A DNA stretch of 64,000 nt, taken from positions 3,348,001-3,412,000 of the forward strand of contig JAGTWN010000004.1 of assembly GCA_018842655.1 (NCBI GenBank), in the 5' to 3' direction. Below the pieces are notes generated by a model that did no database searches, was not told where the DNA came from, and worked only from the letters and a program-made list of their open reading frames with translations. Positions 52,779 to 64,000 of this stretch are shown here, in pieces (position 1 is the first letter of the stretch; the number at the start of each line of letters is the position of its first letter). The stretch is from Candidatus Pantoea haifensis. Lineage in GTDB: Bacteria; Pseudomonadota; Gammaproteobacteria; Enterobacterales; Enterobacteriaceae. The translations under genes and the position numbers were made by a program.

Positions 52779-53017
52779 AAACGTGTTCTCCTTTTCCTTG
52801 TTAATGCGCCACTTTTTATCGTGTTCCTGGCTTTCCTTTTACTTTAAAACTGGAAAGTTCTGGATGTTTATAGCAAATAAGCGTCATTAATTTCCAGTAA
52901 TATTCGGCATGTATACGCAGAACAGTGCTGCTCAACGCAAAAACGCTGCAACAAATGTAAGTCGGCAAAGGAAAGGCGTGAAAAGGGAAGAGGAGCCGTT
53001 TCCGGCTCCGAAAGGCG

Positions 53018-53989
53018 TTAAAAGTCGCGTTGTACTGACATATGCGCAAGCGATTCCAGCGCACTGCGCCAGGGGGTTTCTGGCAGGATTTTCAACGCAG
53101 CGATTGCTTTATCCGCTTCTTGCTCAGCGCGGGTTCGCGTCCATTCCAGCGAGCCACACTGGCGCATAGCTTCCAGCACCGGTTCAAGCAAGTGACGTCC
53201 ATTGCCTTGCTCAATGGCTTCACGGATCATTTTTGCCTGTTCTGGCGTACCGTTTTGCATCGCATGCAGCAGCGGCAGCGTCGGCTTGCCTTCGCTCAGG
53301 TCATCACCCGTGTTTTTGCCCAGGGTTTCACCGTCGGCACTGTAATCCAGTAAATCGTCAATTAACTGGAAAGCAGTACCCAGATAGCGTCCATAATCCT
53401 GTAACGCTTTTTCCTGCGCGGGTGTGGCCTCGGCAAGAATGGCGGAAGCCTGCGAAGCCGCTTCAAACAGGCGCGCAGTTTTACTGTAAATCACGCGCAT
53501 GTAACTCTCTTCAGTGATATCCGGATCGTTACAGTTCATGAGCTGCAAAACTTCACCCTCAGCAATCACGTTCACCGCCTCAGACATCAATGCCAGAATG
53601 CGCAACGAGCCCATGCTGGTCATCATCTGGAACGCGCGGGTATAAATAAAATCCCCTACCAGCACGCTTGCGGCATTGCCGAACGCGGCATTTGCGGTAG
53701 CTTTGCCACGGCGCATATCGGATTCATCCACCACGTCGTCGTGCAGTAGCGTGGCGGTGTGGATAAATTCGATCAGCGCCGCATTGGTGACATGCAGGTT
53801 GCCCTGATAGCCCATTGCGCGAGCGGAAAGCACGGCAATCATCGGACGGATGCGCTTTCCGCCGCCACTGATGATGTAATATCCCAGCTGATTGATGAGT
53901 GAGACATCTGAATTCAGCTGGTCGAGGATGGTCTGGTTAACGGCAGCCATATCCTGCGCGGTTAATTCATTAATCTGTTCTAAGTTCAT
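53018..53989 (-). CDS. ispB: octaprenyl diphosphate synthase IspB
   Basis: A 323-residue trans-polyprenyl synthase that makes the C40 side chain of ubiquinone and menaquinone. The two aspartate-rich motifs are LLHDDVVDESD and LIDDLLDYSAD. It is divergent from rplU, as in E. coli. Confidence 0.97.
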   Translation of the reverse strand: MNLEQINELTAQDMAAVNQTILDQLNSDVSLINQLGYYIISGGGKRIRPMIAVLSARAMGYQGNLHVTNAALIEFIHTATLLHDDVVDESDMRRGKATANAAFGNAASVLVGDFIYTRAFQMMTSMGSLRILALMSEAVNVIAEGEVLQLMNCNDPDITEESYMRVIYSKTARLFEAASQASAILAEATPAQEKALQDYGRYLGTAFQLIDDLLDYSADGETLGKNTGDDLSEGKPTLPLLHAMQNGTPEQAKMIREAIEQGNGRHLLEPVLEAMRQCGSLEWTRTRAEQEADKAIAALKILPETPWRSALESLAHMSVQRDF

Positions 53990-54143
53990 TCGTCTTTTCA
54001 GCTATGACTCGTTTTATGCCATGGTAAGTGCTTTTACCCAGCCAGCGTTCAGGTAATCTGTTACTGATTGTACTTGAATTTTCAGGATGAGAAACGTTTG
54101 CGTTCAGCCTGTGTTTTTTTCTGCAAGAGAGTGCAAATTGCTC

Positions 54144-54172
54144 TTGTCTTCTCCTGGAGTTTTGCGTAGAAT
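54144..54172 (+). promoter_or_regulatory. rplU-rpmA promoter
   Basis: TTGTCT (54144-54149), a 17-base spacer and TAGAAT (54167-54172), followed by a GC-rich discriminator, lie 72 bases upstream of rplU. Confidence 0.75.
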
Positions 54173-54216
54173 TCGCGCCCTATTGTGAATATTTAGCGCG
54201 CCGCCTGATGAACTAA

Positions 54217-54555
<339 letters not shown>

Positions 54556-54567
54556 GAGGAGATCTGA

Positions 54568-54828
<261 letters not shown>

Positions 54829-54872
54829 GGTTGTCGTGACGCAGACGGTTAACGTCTGAACGCACGAATTGA

Positions 54873-54901
54873 AGGCCCCGCAGCTCATGCGGGGCTTTTT
54901 A
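54873..54901 (+). terminator. rplU-rpmA terminator
   Basis: GCCCCGC AGCTCAT GCGGGGC stem followed by TTTTT. Confidence 0.9.
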
Positions 54902-55027
54902 CATTCTGCGCTTGATTGCCTTAAAGGCAACGCATCACAAGAGATTGCTGTACACTTTATGTACACACTGGCACATGCCAGCCCTGATTTATCCGCCGCT
55001 GGTCAGCGCAGAAGACCCTGGCGGACC

Positions 55028-55050
55028 CGTTTGCAGCCGTGCTGCAAACG
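55028..55050 (+). promoter_or_regulatory. hairpin in the obgE 5' region
   Basis: CGTTTGCAG CCGTG CTGCAAACG, perfect 9-bp arms, lies 22 bases before the obgE start and has no T run. It could affect ribosome access; no known element is recognised. Confidence 0.45.
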
Positions 55051-55059
55051 ATTGTGTGA

Positions 55060-56241
<1,182 letters not shown>

Positions 56242-56249
56242 GACCACCA

Positions 56250-56274
56250 AAACTTGCCCCTCTGGGGCAAGTTT
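56250..56274. terminator. obgE/entH two-way terminator
   Basis: AAACTTGCCCC TCT GGGGCAAGTTT, an 11-bp perfect stem between the convergent obgE and entH genes. Confidence 0.8.
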
Positions 56275-56278
56275 CATT

Positions 56279-56698
56279 TCAGCTCAGCACCGCCACGCTC
56301 AGCCGTGCACTACAGCATAATTGATCCCGCTGATTACGAATCTCAATCTGCCACGTTTGATTACGCGAACCAAGATGCAGCGGGCGACAGATGCCGCGTA
56401 CCTGACCGCTGGAAACGGCGCGATGGTGGCTTGCGCTCACCTCCACTCCCACCACGCTGCTGCCTTCTTCAACGCACAGGTAGCCTGCAATCGACCCCAT
56501 TGATTCTGCCAGTACCACTGAAGCGCCACCATGCAACAGGCCGAAAGGCTGATGAGTGCGAGCATCGACCGGCATCGTCGCTTCCAGATAATCATCACCG
56601 ATAACGGTGAAAACAATCCCCAGATGCGCCACCAGCGAGTTTTCACCCAGCGCATTCAGTGCCGCAAGATCGATGGATCGTTTCCAGATTGCTGTCAT
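56279..56698 (-). CDS. entH: hotdog-fold proofreading thioesterase EntH
   Basis: A 139-residue acyl-CoA thioesterase family protein. EntH frees misloaded EntB carrier protein in enterobactin synthesis. The family core [20 protein letters not shown] and [20 protein letters not shown] is conserved. The sequence is about as close to MenI (YdiI) as to EntH; the assignment rests on its place at the end of the ent operon, three bases after entA. Confidence 0.85.
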   Translation of the reverse strand: MTAIWKRSIDLAALNALGENSLVAHLGIVFTVIGDDYLEATMPVDARTHQPFGLLHGGASVVLAESMGSIAGYLCVEEGSSVVGVEVSASHHRAVSSGQVRGICRPLHLGSRNQTWQIEIRNQRDQLCCSARLSVAVLS

Positions 56699-56701
56699 CC
56701 C

Positions 56702-57460
56702 TTAGGCTCCCAGCGTCGCGCCGCCATCAACCACAATATCCTGTAGTACAACATGGCTGGCAAGATCCGAGGCCAGAAACAGGACGTTAGCGGCAATTTC
56801 TTGCGGCTTTGCAATTTTTTTCAACGGGATACCGAGCTTGAACTGCTCCGGAAAGCCGTTAATCATCTCTTGCTCACCGGTGGGTGTGTGCCACAGGCTA
56901 CGCTGCATATCGGTATCGGTCGAGCCTGGCGAAACGATATTACAACGCACACCGTAAGGTGCCATCTCTAAGCCAACGGTCAGACAGAGGCTGCGCAGTG
57001 CCGCTTTTGACGCACCGTAAGCCGACATGCCAATACGCGGCGCGTGCGCTGCGTTTGAGGCAATGGTCACGATGGCACCCGCACGCTGCTCGCGAAATAC
57101 CGGCAGCGTCTGCTGAAACAGGTTAAACGCGCCGCCAGCATTCACCGCCAGACAGGCTTGCCAGTCAGCGAATGAAAGCTCATCCGTTGCACCAACCCGT
57201 AAAATGCCCGCGCCATTCACCAGTACATCGATGCGCGGCTGCGCAGCGAGCAGACGCTGGCAAACCGTTTTGACCTGTTCAGAACTGGCGACATCCATGG
57301 TGTGGCAGGCAAACGGATAATCCTGATCGTGAAAATGTCGATCGAATGCTTCCACCTGTGCACCCGCCTGATGAAACGCCAGCGCGGTGTGATAACCAAT
57401 CCCTTGTCCGGCTCCGGTTACCCAAACAATCTTGCCGCTAAAGTCAAAGGCGTGACTCAT
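56702..57460 (-). CDS. entA: 2,3-dihydro-2,3-dihydroxybenzoate dehydrogenase EntA
   Basis: A 252-residue short-chain dehydrogenase that forms 2,3-dihydroxybenzoate. The NAD motif VTGAGQGIGYHTA, the NGAG motif and the catalytic YGASK (SAYGASKAALRSL) are present. The start at 57460 overlaps the entB stop (ATGA); a longer start would extend into entB without conservation. Confidence 0.95.
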   Translation of the reverse strand: MSHAFDFSGKIVWVTGAGQGIGYHTALAFHQAGAQVEAFDRHFHDQDYPFACHTMDVASSEQVKTVCQRLLAAQPRIDVLVNGAGILRVGATDELSFADWQACLAVNAGGAFNLFQQTLPVFREQRAGAIVTIASNAAHAPRIGMSAYGASKAALRSLCLTVGLEMAPYGVRCNIVSPGSTDTDMQRSLWHTPTGEQEMINGFPEQFKLGIPLKKIAKPQEIAANVLFLASDLASHVVLQDIVVDGGATLGA

Positions 57461-58311
57461 TTTGTTGTCTCCCGCGACAGCAACGCCCACCAGCCATCGA
57501 TAGTTGGATTTTTCGCCAGGCTAACGAAGTCGATATCGCTGTGCACCTGACGCCAGCGTGCCGCCAGTGACATCACACGTACCGAATCGAGGCCGTAATC
57601 GATCAGGTTCTCGTCATCTTCGGGCACATCGTCATCTTCCAGCAGCGGCAAAATCATGGCACGCAGATCATCTTTGCTGAGTGGCAGTGGCATTAAATCA
57701 GCCGTCATCACAACTTTACCGCTGCGACCTGCGGTATAGGTCAGCGCCATCATGTGCTCTTCGCGAGTAAAATCTGCCAGAGCATCCGCCACCATAAAGG
57801 GCTGGATGTTGCGCATAAACGCATCGGTTGCCGTGGTCAGACAGCCAATGTGTGCATACACACCGGTAATGATCAGTTGATCGCGGCCCATTTCCTGCAG
57901 GATGGATTCCAGCGGCGAGCGGTGGAATGCGCTGTAGCGCCATTTGGTCAGAACATAATCATCTGCATCGGGTGCCAGCGCCTCAACGATCTTCTGTTGA
58001 TCGGGATGTTTGTTCAGCCCCGGTCCCCACATATCGTTGAGCAGAGCGCGATCTTCATCGCTTTGCTGATTGGGCTGCGCAGTGTAAAACACCGGAATGC
58101 CCTGAGCTTTGCAGTAACGACGCAGACGCGAAATATTTTCAACTACCTGATTAACTAACGGGCTGTTCTCACCCCAGAAGTTCAAAAAATAGGCCTGCAT
58201 ATCGTGGATCAGTAATGCCGCACGGCTGGACTCCAGTGTCCATTTCACTTTGTTGCCCGGCAATTCAGTTGCGGCGGGCAGCGGATATGAGGTTAATTTT
58301 GGAATAGCCAT
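57457..58311 (-). CDS. entB: isochorismatase/aryl carrier protein EntB
   Basis: A 284-residue bifunctional protein: an N-terminal isochorismate pyruvate-lyase domain ([29 protein letters not shown]) and a C-terminal aryl carrier domain whose phosphopantetheine serine lies in [13 protein letters not shown]. It feeds dihydroxybenzoate, loaded by EntE, to EntF. It overlaps entA by four bases. Confidence 0.96.
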   Translation of the reverse strand: MAIPKLTSYPLPAATELPGNKVKWTLESSRAALLIHDMQAYFLNFWGENSPLVNQVVENISRLRRYCKAQGIPVFYTAQPNQQSDEDRALLNDMWGPGLNKHPDQQKIVEALAPDADDYVLTKWRYSAFHRSPLESILQEMGRDQLIITGVYAHIGCLTTATDAFMRNIQPFMVADALADFTREEHMMALTYTAGRSGKVVMTADLMPLPLSKDDLRAMILPLLEDDDVPEDDENLIDYGLDSVRVMSLAARWRQVHSDIDFVSLAKNPTIDGWWALLSRETTK

Positions 58312-58329
58312 AAAAATCTCCAGAACAAA

Positions 58330-59946
58330 TCAGGCTTGCGCTTGTTGATCAGCAAGTTGTTGGCGCAGACGCTTTTTATCCACTTTGCCAACAGGCGTCA
58401 GCGGCAGGGCATCTACGCAGATAATACGGTCAGGCAGTTTGAATTCAGCCACGCCCAGTTCACGCAGGTGACGACGCAGCACCACCGGCTTAACCGGCTG
58501 GCTGGACACGATAAAAGCACAACTTTTCTCGCCCATCAGCTCATCATTCATTGATACCAGTGCGGCATGAATCACATCCGGGTGGCGCTGAAGCAGATTC
58601 TCGATCTCTTCTGCTGCGATCTTTTCACCGCCGCGGTTGATCTGATCTTTTTCGCGGCCCTGCACAATGATATTACCCTCCGGTGTCATTTCGACCAGGT
58701 CACCAGAGCAGTAGAACCCGTTCTCATCAAAGCTGGCAGCGTTGTGTTCAGGGCTTTTGTAATAACCACGGAAAGTATAAGGCCCACGCGTCATTAAGCG
58801 ACCAACGGCACCCACCGGCAATGGATTACCCGCTTCATCAGCAACCCAGACTTCATCATCAGGTGAAATTGGACGTCCCTGCGTGGTGAGAATGGTCTGT
58901 TCGTCATCATCCAGACGGGTGTAATTGACTAAACCTTCAGCCATACCAAACACCTGTTGCAGCTTGCAGCCAATCTCAGACTGGATGCGTGCGGCCAGGG
59001 CTTCGCCCAGCCTGGCACCGCCAACCTGAATGCGTTGCAACGATGCCAGCTGCTTATTGGTTCCCCACTCCTGAATCGCCTGTAACCACAGGCTGACAGC
59101 GGGTGGCACTAAACCGGTATCAGTGACCTGATGCTTTTCAATCAGCGGGAAGCAGAGCGTGGCGCTCGGATCGGCAGCCAGAATAACGTGTCCACCAGCA
59201 TAAAAAACACCCAGCGCGCCCGGAGAGCTCATCGGGAAATTATGCGCAGCGGGCAGGGCAATGAGATAGCGCGTGTCAGCCGTAACGCCACAAATGACAT
59301 CACTATCGCGAATACTGTAATAGTAATCGTTATGGGTACGCGGAATGAGTTTCGGCGTGCCGGTACTGCCGCCCGACAACTGAAAGAATGCCACTTCATC
59401 GCCCGCTGTTGGCGTTGCGCTAAATGCTTCCGCTGCCTCGGCCAGCATAGCTTCAAGGGAATTTTCAGGCTGAGTATCGTTGCGCAGAATGATGTGTTGC
59501 AGCGAGGCATGATCACGGCAGAGCTGTTCAATAAAGTCATCGTTCGCAAACAGTGCATGACTGCGATCGGCAATTAATAGCTTCGGCTCTGTTTGACTGG
59601 CATAGGCGCTGAGTTCGGTACGCTGATGGCTGAAAAGCGCATTAACGGGTGCCACGCCGATTTTGAACAGGGCAAACAGCGTCAGGTAAAACTCAGCAAC
59701 GTTACCCAGTTGCACCAGCGCAGTGTCGCCTTTAGACAGGCCACGTCGCTGTAACGCTGCGGCAAGATTGTCGCTTAATTCGGCCAGCTGACGATAGCTG
59801 AACTGGCGTTCGCCATCGGTTACCGCTATGGCATCGCTGTTCTTGTGACGTTCCAGGATGTCGGTCATCGGCACGTCAAGCCAGTAACCTTTTTCACGAT
59901 ATCGCGCAGCCAGATCGTCCGGCCAGCGGCTATAAGGGATTGTCAT
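58330..59946 (-). CDS. entE: 2,3-dihydroxybenzoate-AMP ligase EntE
   Basis: A 538-residue stand-alone adenylation enzyme. Core motifs are [17 protein letters not shown], the substrate pocket around [14 protein letters not shown], and [15 protein letters not shown]; the C-terminal lysine is in [14 protein letters not shown]. The start [16 protein letters not shown] at 59946 matches the family and lies 11 bases after entC. Confidence 0.96.
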   Translation of the reverse strand: MTIPYSRWPDDLAARYREKGYWLDVPMTDILERHKNSDAIAVTDGERQFSYRQLAELSDNLAAALQRRGLSKGDTALVQLGNVAEFYLTLFALFKIGVAPVNALFSHQRTELSAYASQTEPKLLIADRSHALFANDDFIEQLCRDHASLQHIILRNDTQPENSLEAMLAEAAEAFSATPTAGDEVAFFQLSGGSTGTPKLIPRTHNDYYYSIRDSDVICGVTADTRYLIALPAAHNFPMSSPGALGVFYAGGHVILAADPSATLCFPLIEKHQVTDTGLVPPAVSLWLQAIQEWGTNKQLASLQRIQVGGARLGEALAARIQSEIGCKLQQVFGMAEGLVNYTRLDDDEQTILTTQGRPISPDDEVWVADEAGNPLPVGAVGRLMTRGPYTFRGYYKSPEHNAASFDENGFYCSGDLVEMTPEGNIIVQGREKDQINRGGEKIAAEEIENLLQRHPDVIHAALVSMNDELMGEKSCAFIVSSQPVKPVVLRRHLRELGVAEFKLPDRIICVDALPLTPVGKVDKKRLRQQLADQQAQA

Positions 59947-59956
59947 GATAGTTCCT

Positions 59957-61135
59957 TTATTGCAGTCCAAATGCGCGAAGCATGGTGTCGAGTTTGACGC
60001 CGGTTTCACGCCATTCTGATTCAGGTTGCGAATCGGGCACAATGCCCGCGCCGGCAAAAAGACGGACACGTGCGCCGTTTACCGTACCGCAGCGAATCGT
60101 CACCACCCATTCGCCATTGCCTTGCTCGTCACACCAGCCCACGATGCCGCCAAAAAGCTGGCGTTCAAAAGGCTCCAGTGCCTGAATTAAACGCTGCGCG
60201 CGCTGATGTGGAAATCCGCTCAATGCCGGAGTCGGATGCAGCAGGCACGCCAGAGACAGGGCATTTTCGCGTTCGTCTAACGCTTCGCCGTCAATTTGCG
60301 TCGCCAGATGCCACAGCGTCGCGGTGGTGATCAGCGAGGGCACATCCGGCACCGATAACAAACGGCTGCGCGGTTGCAGCGTGGCGCGCATCGCATCGGT
60401 GACTAATTTATGTTCATGACGATCTTTCGTGGATTGCATCAGGGAATCACCCGCCTCGCGATCGCGCTGGCTGTCGGTATCACGACGCGCTGAACCTGCG
60501 AGTGGACAGGAACTAAAATCGCGTCCCTGTTTTCGCAGCATTAGTTCCGGACTGGCACCTACCAGCGCGCCGCCCTGCGGTAACGGCAAATGGAAGTGAT
60601 AGCTGTTAGGGTTCTGCGCCACGATGCGCTGCATCAACGCTGCAGTGTCCACGGGCTGCTCGGTAACAATATCCATCAGGCGCGACAGCACCACTTTATC
60701 CAGCTCGCCACGTTGCGTTGCTGCCACCGCCTGCGCCACCATATTAGTGAAAACGTCATGTCCGGGCACTGCAGTGCGGCGGCGAACAGAGGGCAGCGGG
60801 CCTTCTGTTGCTGTTGAATTTACCCGCAAGTCGGTGCGATTAAAGTATTGATACGATTCGGGGATAAACAGGGCTGAAGGCTGATTAACGTCGAACGGGA
60901 TGGCGCCCACCAGAATTGGGTTCGCCAGGCCCTGTTTTTTTGCAGAGGCAAAATGGTGCTGCAACTGTTGTTGAAAATCGCCTGTTAACCTTGCGCCATC
61001 TTGTACAGGCGTCGTGATAGTCGTGAAACAGCCCTGTGTTGTCAGACTGCGCCACGGAGAGGTAAACAGAAATCCCCGACAGAGCGCGGAAAAATCCTGC
61101 AATAAAGGATTTTCAAACGTCAACGTTTCCACCAT
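59957..61135 (-). CDS. entC: isochorismate synthase EntC
   Basis: A 392-residue chorismate-utilising enzyme for the first step of enterobactin synthesis. The chorismate-binding core [20 protein letters not shown] and the C-terminal [16 protein letters not shown] are conserved. It is the first gene of entCEBAH and is preceded by a Fur box, so iron repression is expected. Confidence 0.96.
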   Translation of the reverse strand: MVETLTFENPLLQDFSALCRGFLFTSPWRSLTTQGCFTTITTPVQDGARLTGDFQQQLQHHFASAKKQGLANPILVGAIPFDVNQPSALFIPESYQYFNRTDLRVNSTATEGPLPSVRRRTAVPGHDVFTNMVAQAVAATQRGELDKVVLSRLMDIVTEQPVDTAALMQRIVAQNPNSYHFHLPLPQGGALVGASPELMLRKQGRDFSSCPLAGSARRDTDSQRDREAGDSLMQSTKDRHEHKLVTDAMRATLQPRSRLLSVPDVPSLITTATLWHLATQIDGEALDERENALSLACLLHPTPALSGFPHQRAQRLIQALEPFERQLFGGIVGWCDEQGNGEWVVTIRCGTVNGARVRLFAGAGIVPDSQPESEWRETGVKLDTMLRAFGLQ

Positions 61136-61165
61136 AATTTTTCACCTATAAATGATAAGATAATT

Positions 61166-61184
61166 AATAATGATTATCATTTGT
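61166..61184. promoter_or_regulatory. Fur box between entC and fepB
   Basis: AATAATGATTATCATTTGT matches about 14 of 19 positions of the GATAATGATAATCATTATC consensus and lies between the two divergent genes. Confidence 0.82.
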
Positions 61185-61313
61185 ATTGTGGCTCTGTAAG
61201 CTACGTTGATTAGCCTGGGGTGTCAATAAATTCACGGGTTTTCAACTGAAATTTCGTGCTAATTCAGCATATTCATCAGGGCTTTTAGTAAAGTGAAAGG
61301 TGGACTGGATCTT

Positions 61314-62281
61314 ATGTATAAACGTGTTATTTGGACGCTCAGCGCACTCTTTTTCATGGGGTTTAGCCTGTTCAGTACAGCCGCTCAGGCTGAAAATGGC
61401 TGGCCGCGTACGATTAACGGGGCGAAGGGCAGCATTACATTGCAGCAGGCACCTCAACGTATTGTCTCAACCAGCGTCACGCTCACCGGCTCACTGTTGG
61501 CAATTAATGCGCCCGTGATTGCCAGCGGTGCGACTGCGCCCAACAGCCGTCTCGGCGATGCACAAGGCTTTTTCGCCAGTGGGGCGATGTGGCTAAGCAG
61601 CGTGGCGTTCAGCGTTTATATATTGGCGAGCCCGCTGCAGAAGCGATCGCCGCACAAGCGCCCGATCTCATCATCGTGAGTGCCACCGGCAATGATTCGG
61701 CGCTTAAGCTGATTGATCAACTCTCAGCGATCGCGCCAACCTTAGTGGTGAATTACGACGATAAAAGCTGGCAACAACTGGTTGGTTTACTGGGCGAAGC
61801 AACCGGTCATGAAGCGCAGGCCGCGGCTCGGGTTAAAGCCTTCGACGATCGGGAAAAAGCCTTAAAAAAACGCCTGACGTTACCGGCACAGCCTGTTTCT
61901 GCCATGGTCTGGAACGCGGATGGCCGCGCGGTGAACCTGTGGACAGCTGAATCGGCACAGGGAAAACTGCTTCAGCAGTTAGGTTTCACGCTGGCGACAC
62001 TGCCTGCCAGCATTCAGCAAGGGCACAGCATGGGCCAGCGCAAGGATATCATTCAGTTATCGGGTGAAAATCTGGCGGCCGGTCTGAACGGCAACACCTT
62101 TATGCTGTTTGCGGCTGATGAAAAAAGCACTGACGCGGTGATGAAAAATCCTTTTCTGGCACAAACGCCAGCAGTGAAAAACAAGCAGGTGTATGCGCTG
62201 GGGCTGGATTCTTTCCGCCTTGATTACTACAGCGCCAGCAACTTGCTGGCGCGTCTTGAGCAGTTGTTTGTTAAATCATGA
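61314..62281 (+). CDS. fepB: ferric enterobactin periplasmic binding protein FepB, frameshifted
   Basis: Periplasmic siderophore-binding protein for the FepDGC importer. A signal peptide (ending ..STAAQA) is followed by the class III binding fold. The frame breaks at 61569-61573: one T is missing from a T6 run, so [17 protein letters not shown] reads as [15 protein letters not shown]. Repair gives about 322 residues (E. coli 318), with [20 protein letters not shown] and the C-terminal [19 protein letters not shown] in frame. It is divergent from entC and convergent with entS. Confidence 0.95.
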
Positions 62282-63526
62282 TGTCTGTTGCGCCAGCGGG
62301 GTTGCTGGCGTCTGATAACGGCGCAGGCGGCCCATTATCAACCACATGAGAATACCCAACAGCGCGGCAGCGAAACCAAACAGACTTGCCGCCTGTTGGG
62401 GTTGCAGCAACGATCCCATTGCGCCAATCACTGCTGCGCCAATGGCATCACCCGTGACGTTCTGCGCGGTCCATAAGCTATTAATGCGACCCAGTAAGGC
62501 ATCCGGCGTCAGGGTTTGAATCATCGAATATTGCACCAGACTGTTAATCGCACTGAAGTAGCCAAACGCCACTAAACAGGCCAGTCCTGATTCATAGCCT
62601 GGCATCAGGCTGAACAGGCCCAGCGCCATAAAAGCAGCCACGGCACTTGCCAGTATCAGTATGCCGGGACGCGACGCCTGTGCCAGCCGACCGCTGGTTA
62701 ACGCACCCACAGCTGCACCCAGCGGCACCGCAGCATACATCAGACCAAGCCGCTCCAGATCAACCTGCCAGTGCGGTGCCAGGGCGGGATAAAGCACGCG
62801 TACCGCGCTCGCCAGAGTCACTAATGCGCCAATTAATGCCACCATGCCAACAACCGGGCTGGCAAACAGAAACTGTACGCCCGTGGCTAACGCTTTAAGC
62901 GGATGTTCGCGCGGCTGCGGCGGTGGTGGCATTACCGGTAATTTCAACAAGGTTAATACGGTGAGCAGCGTACCGAAGGCGGTCAAACCGTAATTCCACG
63001 CGACGCTCCCGTGCGCAATCACCAGGCCAGCAATCGCGGGGGACAGGATCGAGCCGAAGCGCACGGTAAGCATGGTGATAGCGCCCGCTTTCATGATGTT
63101 TTCGCGCCCGACCAGGGCTGGAGTGGCAGCCAGCAAAGCCGTAACGCCAATCGCGCCAAAAAAGCCATCCCACAACCCCAGCACAAACACCGCAATAACT
63201 GAAGGTTCAGGTAATAACGCATTAACACACAGCGCGACAAAACCTAATCCGCAGGTGGAACGCGCAAATAAAATAAGCCGACGGCGTTCATAGCGATCGG
63301 CCAGCACGCCACCGGTCAGCAGACCGATAAACATGCCCGCACCTGCCAGCGTTACTGATAAGCCTACCAGCATCGGCGAATGCGTCAGTTGCTGAATTTG
63401 CACCGGAACGGCGACGGCTAACATGCCGAGTGCGACAATTGAAATAAAGCGAGCAATAAACACAGCGCGAAAATCGGGGTGCGTTTTAAGCAGGCTGAGA
63501 TCGATAAACCAGGAGGGTTTGTTCAT
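62276..63526 (-). CDS. entS: enterobactin exporter EntS
   Basis: A 416-residue MFS transporter with 12 predicted membrane segments that secretes enterobactin. It begins [20 protein letters not shown], and the MFS loop motif [14 protein letters not shown] is visible. It overlaps the end of fepB by six bases tail to tail and is divergent from fepD, as in E. coli. Confidence 0.95.
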   Translation of the reverse strand: MNKPSWFIDLSLLKTHPDFRAVFIARFISIVALGMLAVAVPVQIQQLTHSPMLVGLSVTLAGAGMFIGLLTGGVLADRYERRRLILFARSTCGLGFVALCVNALLPEPSVIAVFVLGLWDGFFGAIGVTALLAATPALVGRENIMKAGAITMLTVRFGSILSPAIAGLVIAHGSVAWNYGLTAFGTLLTVLTLLKLPVMPPPPQPREHPLKALATGVQFLFASPVVGMVALIGALVTLASAVRVLYPALAPHWQVDLERLGLMYAAVPLGAAVGALTSGRLAQASRPGILILASAVAAFMALGLFSLMPGYESGLACLVAFGYFSAINSLVQYSMIQTLTPDALLGRINSLWTAQNVTGDAIGAAVIGAMGSLLQPQQAASLFGFAAALLGILMWLIMGRLRRYQTPATPLAQQTS

Positions 63527-63604
63527 TTATTCGCCTTTAGATGCTGATTTTCCTCGCCATACAGCGAATAACTCATGGTAACATACAAAAATAAGAGTAA
63601 TAAC

Positions 63605-63623
63605 GATAACAAGTATCATTATC
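63605..63623. promoter_or_regulatory. Fur box between entS and fepD
   Basis: GATAACAAGTATCATTATC matches 15 of 19 positions of the Fur consensus in the divergent promoter region. Confidence 0.82.
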
Positions 63624-63671
63624 AAAGTGACTTGCCCGCAGTGTCGTTGAACAGTGAAGGTTTACTACGTT

Positions 63672-64000
63672 ATGCGCCAACTCTATGCGATAGCAGGTTC
63701 AGGGATGCTGCTGTTGCTTCTTCTTGTGCTCAGTTTGATGCTGGGTGCAAAACCGATCGCTTTCCACGATGTTACGCACGCCCTGCTTGCCAGTTGCAGC
63801 AGTGCGGATTGCGTAATCGTACGTGAAGCGCGTTTACCTCGCACCTTAGCGGGCTTACTGGCGGGCATGGCGTTAGGGCTGGCCGGTGCGTTAATGCAAA
63901 GCCTGACGCGCAATCCCCTTGCCGATCCAGGCATTCTTGGCGTTAACGCTGGTGCCGGATTTGCGGTGGTGATGGGTATTGCGCTGTTTGGCGCAGATTC
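63672..64000 (+). CDS. fepD: ferric enterobactin permease FepD (5' part)
   Basis: The first 109 residues of the FecCD-family inner-membrane permease, cut by the end of the window. The first membrane helix (MLLLLLLVLSLMLG) and the conserved VREARLPRTLAGLLAGMALG and QSLTRNPLADPGILGVNAGA segments match FepD. fepG and fepC are expected to follow. Confidence 0.95.
   Translation, partial: MRQLYAIAGSGMLLLLLLVLSLMLGAKPIAFHDVTHALLASCSSADCVIVREARLPRTLAGLLAGMALGLAGALMQSLTRNPLADPGILGVNAGAGFAVVMGIALFGAD

Noticed and set aside
56279-56698. MenI (YdiI) rather than EntH
   Set aside because: Sequence alone is ambiguous, but the gene is the last of a complete entCEBAH order.

Overview
The window is a chromosomal segment of an enterobacterium. 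Most proteins are close to Escherichia coli proteins in sequence, length and gene order. The local order, the deviations from E. coli synteny and the accessory genes point to Erwiniaceae (Pantoea/Erwinia-like); the family is a reasonable inference, the genus is not settled here. It is almost entirely housekeeping DNA, with no integrase, transposase, phage gene or CRISPR array visible.

Layout. 1-6636: end of yghU, then a small carbohydrate module: a minus-strand pair (MocA-type dehydrogenase and TIM-barrel isomerase), a LacI-type regulator, and a plus-strand pair (IolE-like TIM barrel and a second MocA-type dehydrogenase), with ATGAA/TTCAT palindromes in the control regions. 6655-6932: tRNA-Phe followed by a tandem, highly structured repeat that resembles the rtT arrangement of E. 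coli tyrT. 7040-20039: the E. coli 94-minute block (yjdC, dsbD, cutA, dcuA, aspA, fxsA, groES-groEL, yjeI, epmB, efp, ecnA, ecnB, blc, epmA), without ampC and frdABCD. 20134-27002: the 72-minute block (degS, degQ, zapG, zapE, rplM-rpsI, sspA-sspB). 27121-34590: a CysJ-like diflavin reductase and a roughly 1,840-residue glutamate synthase large subunit where E. coli has gltB-gltD. 35479-46393: arcB and the sRNA ArcZ, mtgA, then the minus-strand chain kdsD-kdsC-lptC-lptA-lptB-rpoN-hpf-ptsN-rapZ-npr. 46409-56241: yrbG, mlaFEDCB-ibaG-murA, sfsB, ispB, rplU-rpmA, obgE. 56279-64000: enterobactin genes entH-A-B-E-C, fepB, entS and the start of fepD, with two Fur boxes.

Themes: translation-factor modification (EpmA, EpmB, EF-P), envelope quality control and lipid/LPS transport (DegS, DegQ, Lpt, Mla, Kds), nitrogen PTS (PtsN, NPr, RapZ, RpoN), redox sensing (ArcB/ArcZ), and iron acquisition.

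A technical feature dominates: at least 21 small indels in 14 conserved genes break or scramble reading frames. Nearly all are 1-2 base losses in short homopolymers, and restoring them returns family-typical lengths. They look like assembly errors, so the affected genes are listed as intact loci with frameshifts. The most interesting biology is the long GltB-like protein paired with a diflavin reductase and no gltD, then the tRNA-Phe repeat and the sugar module.
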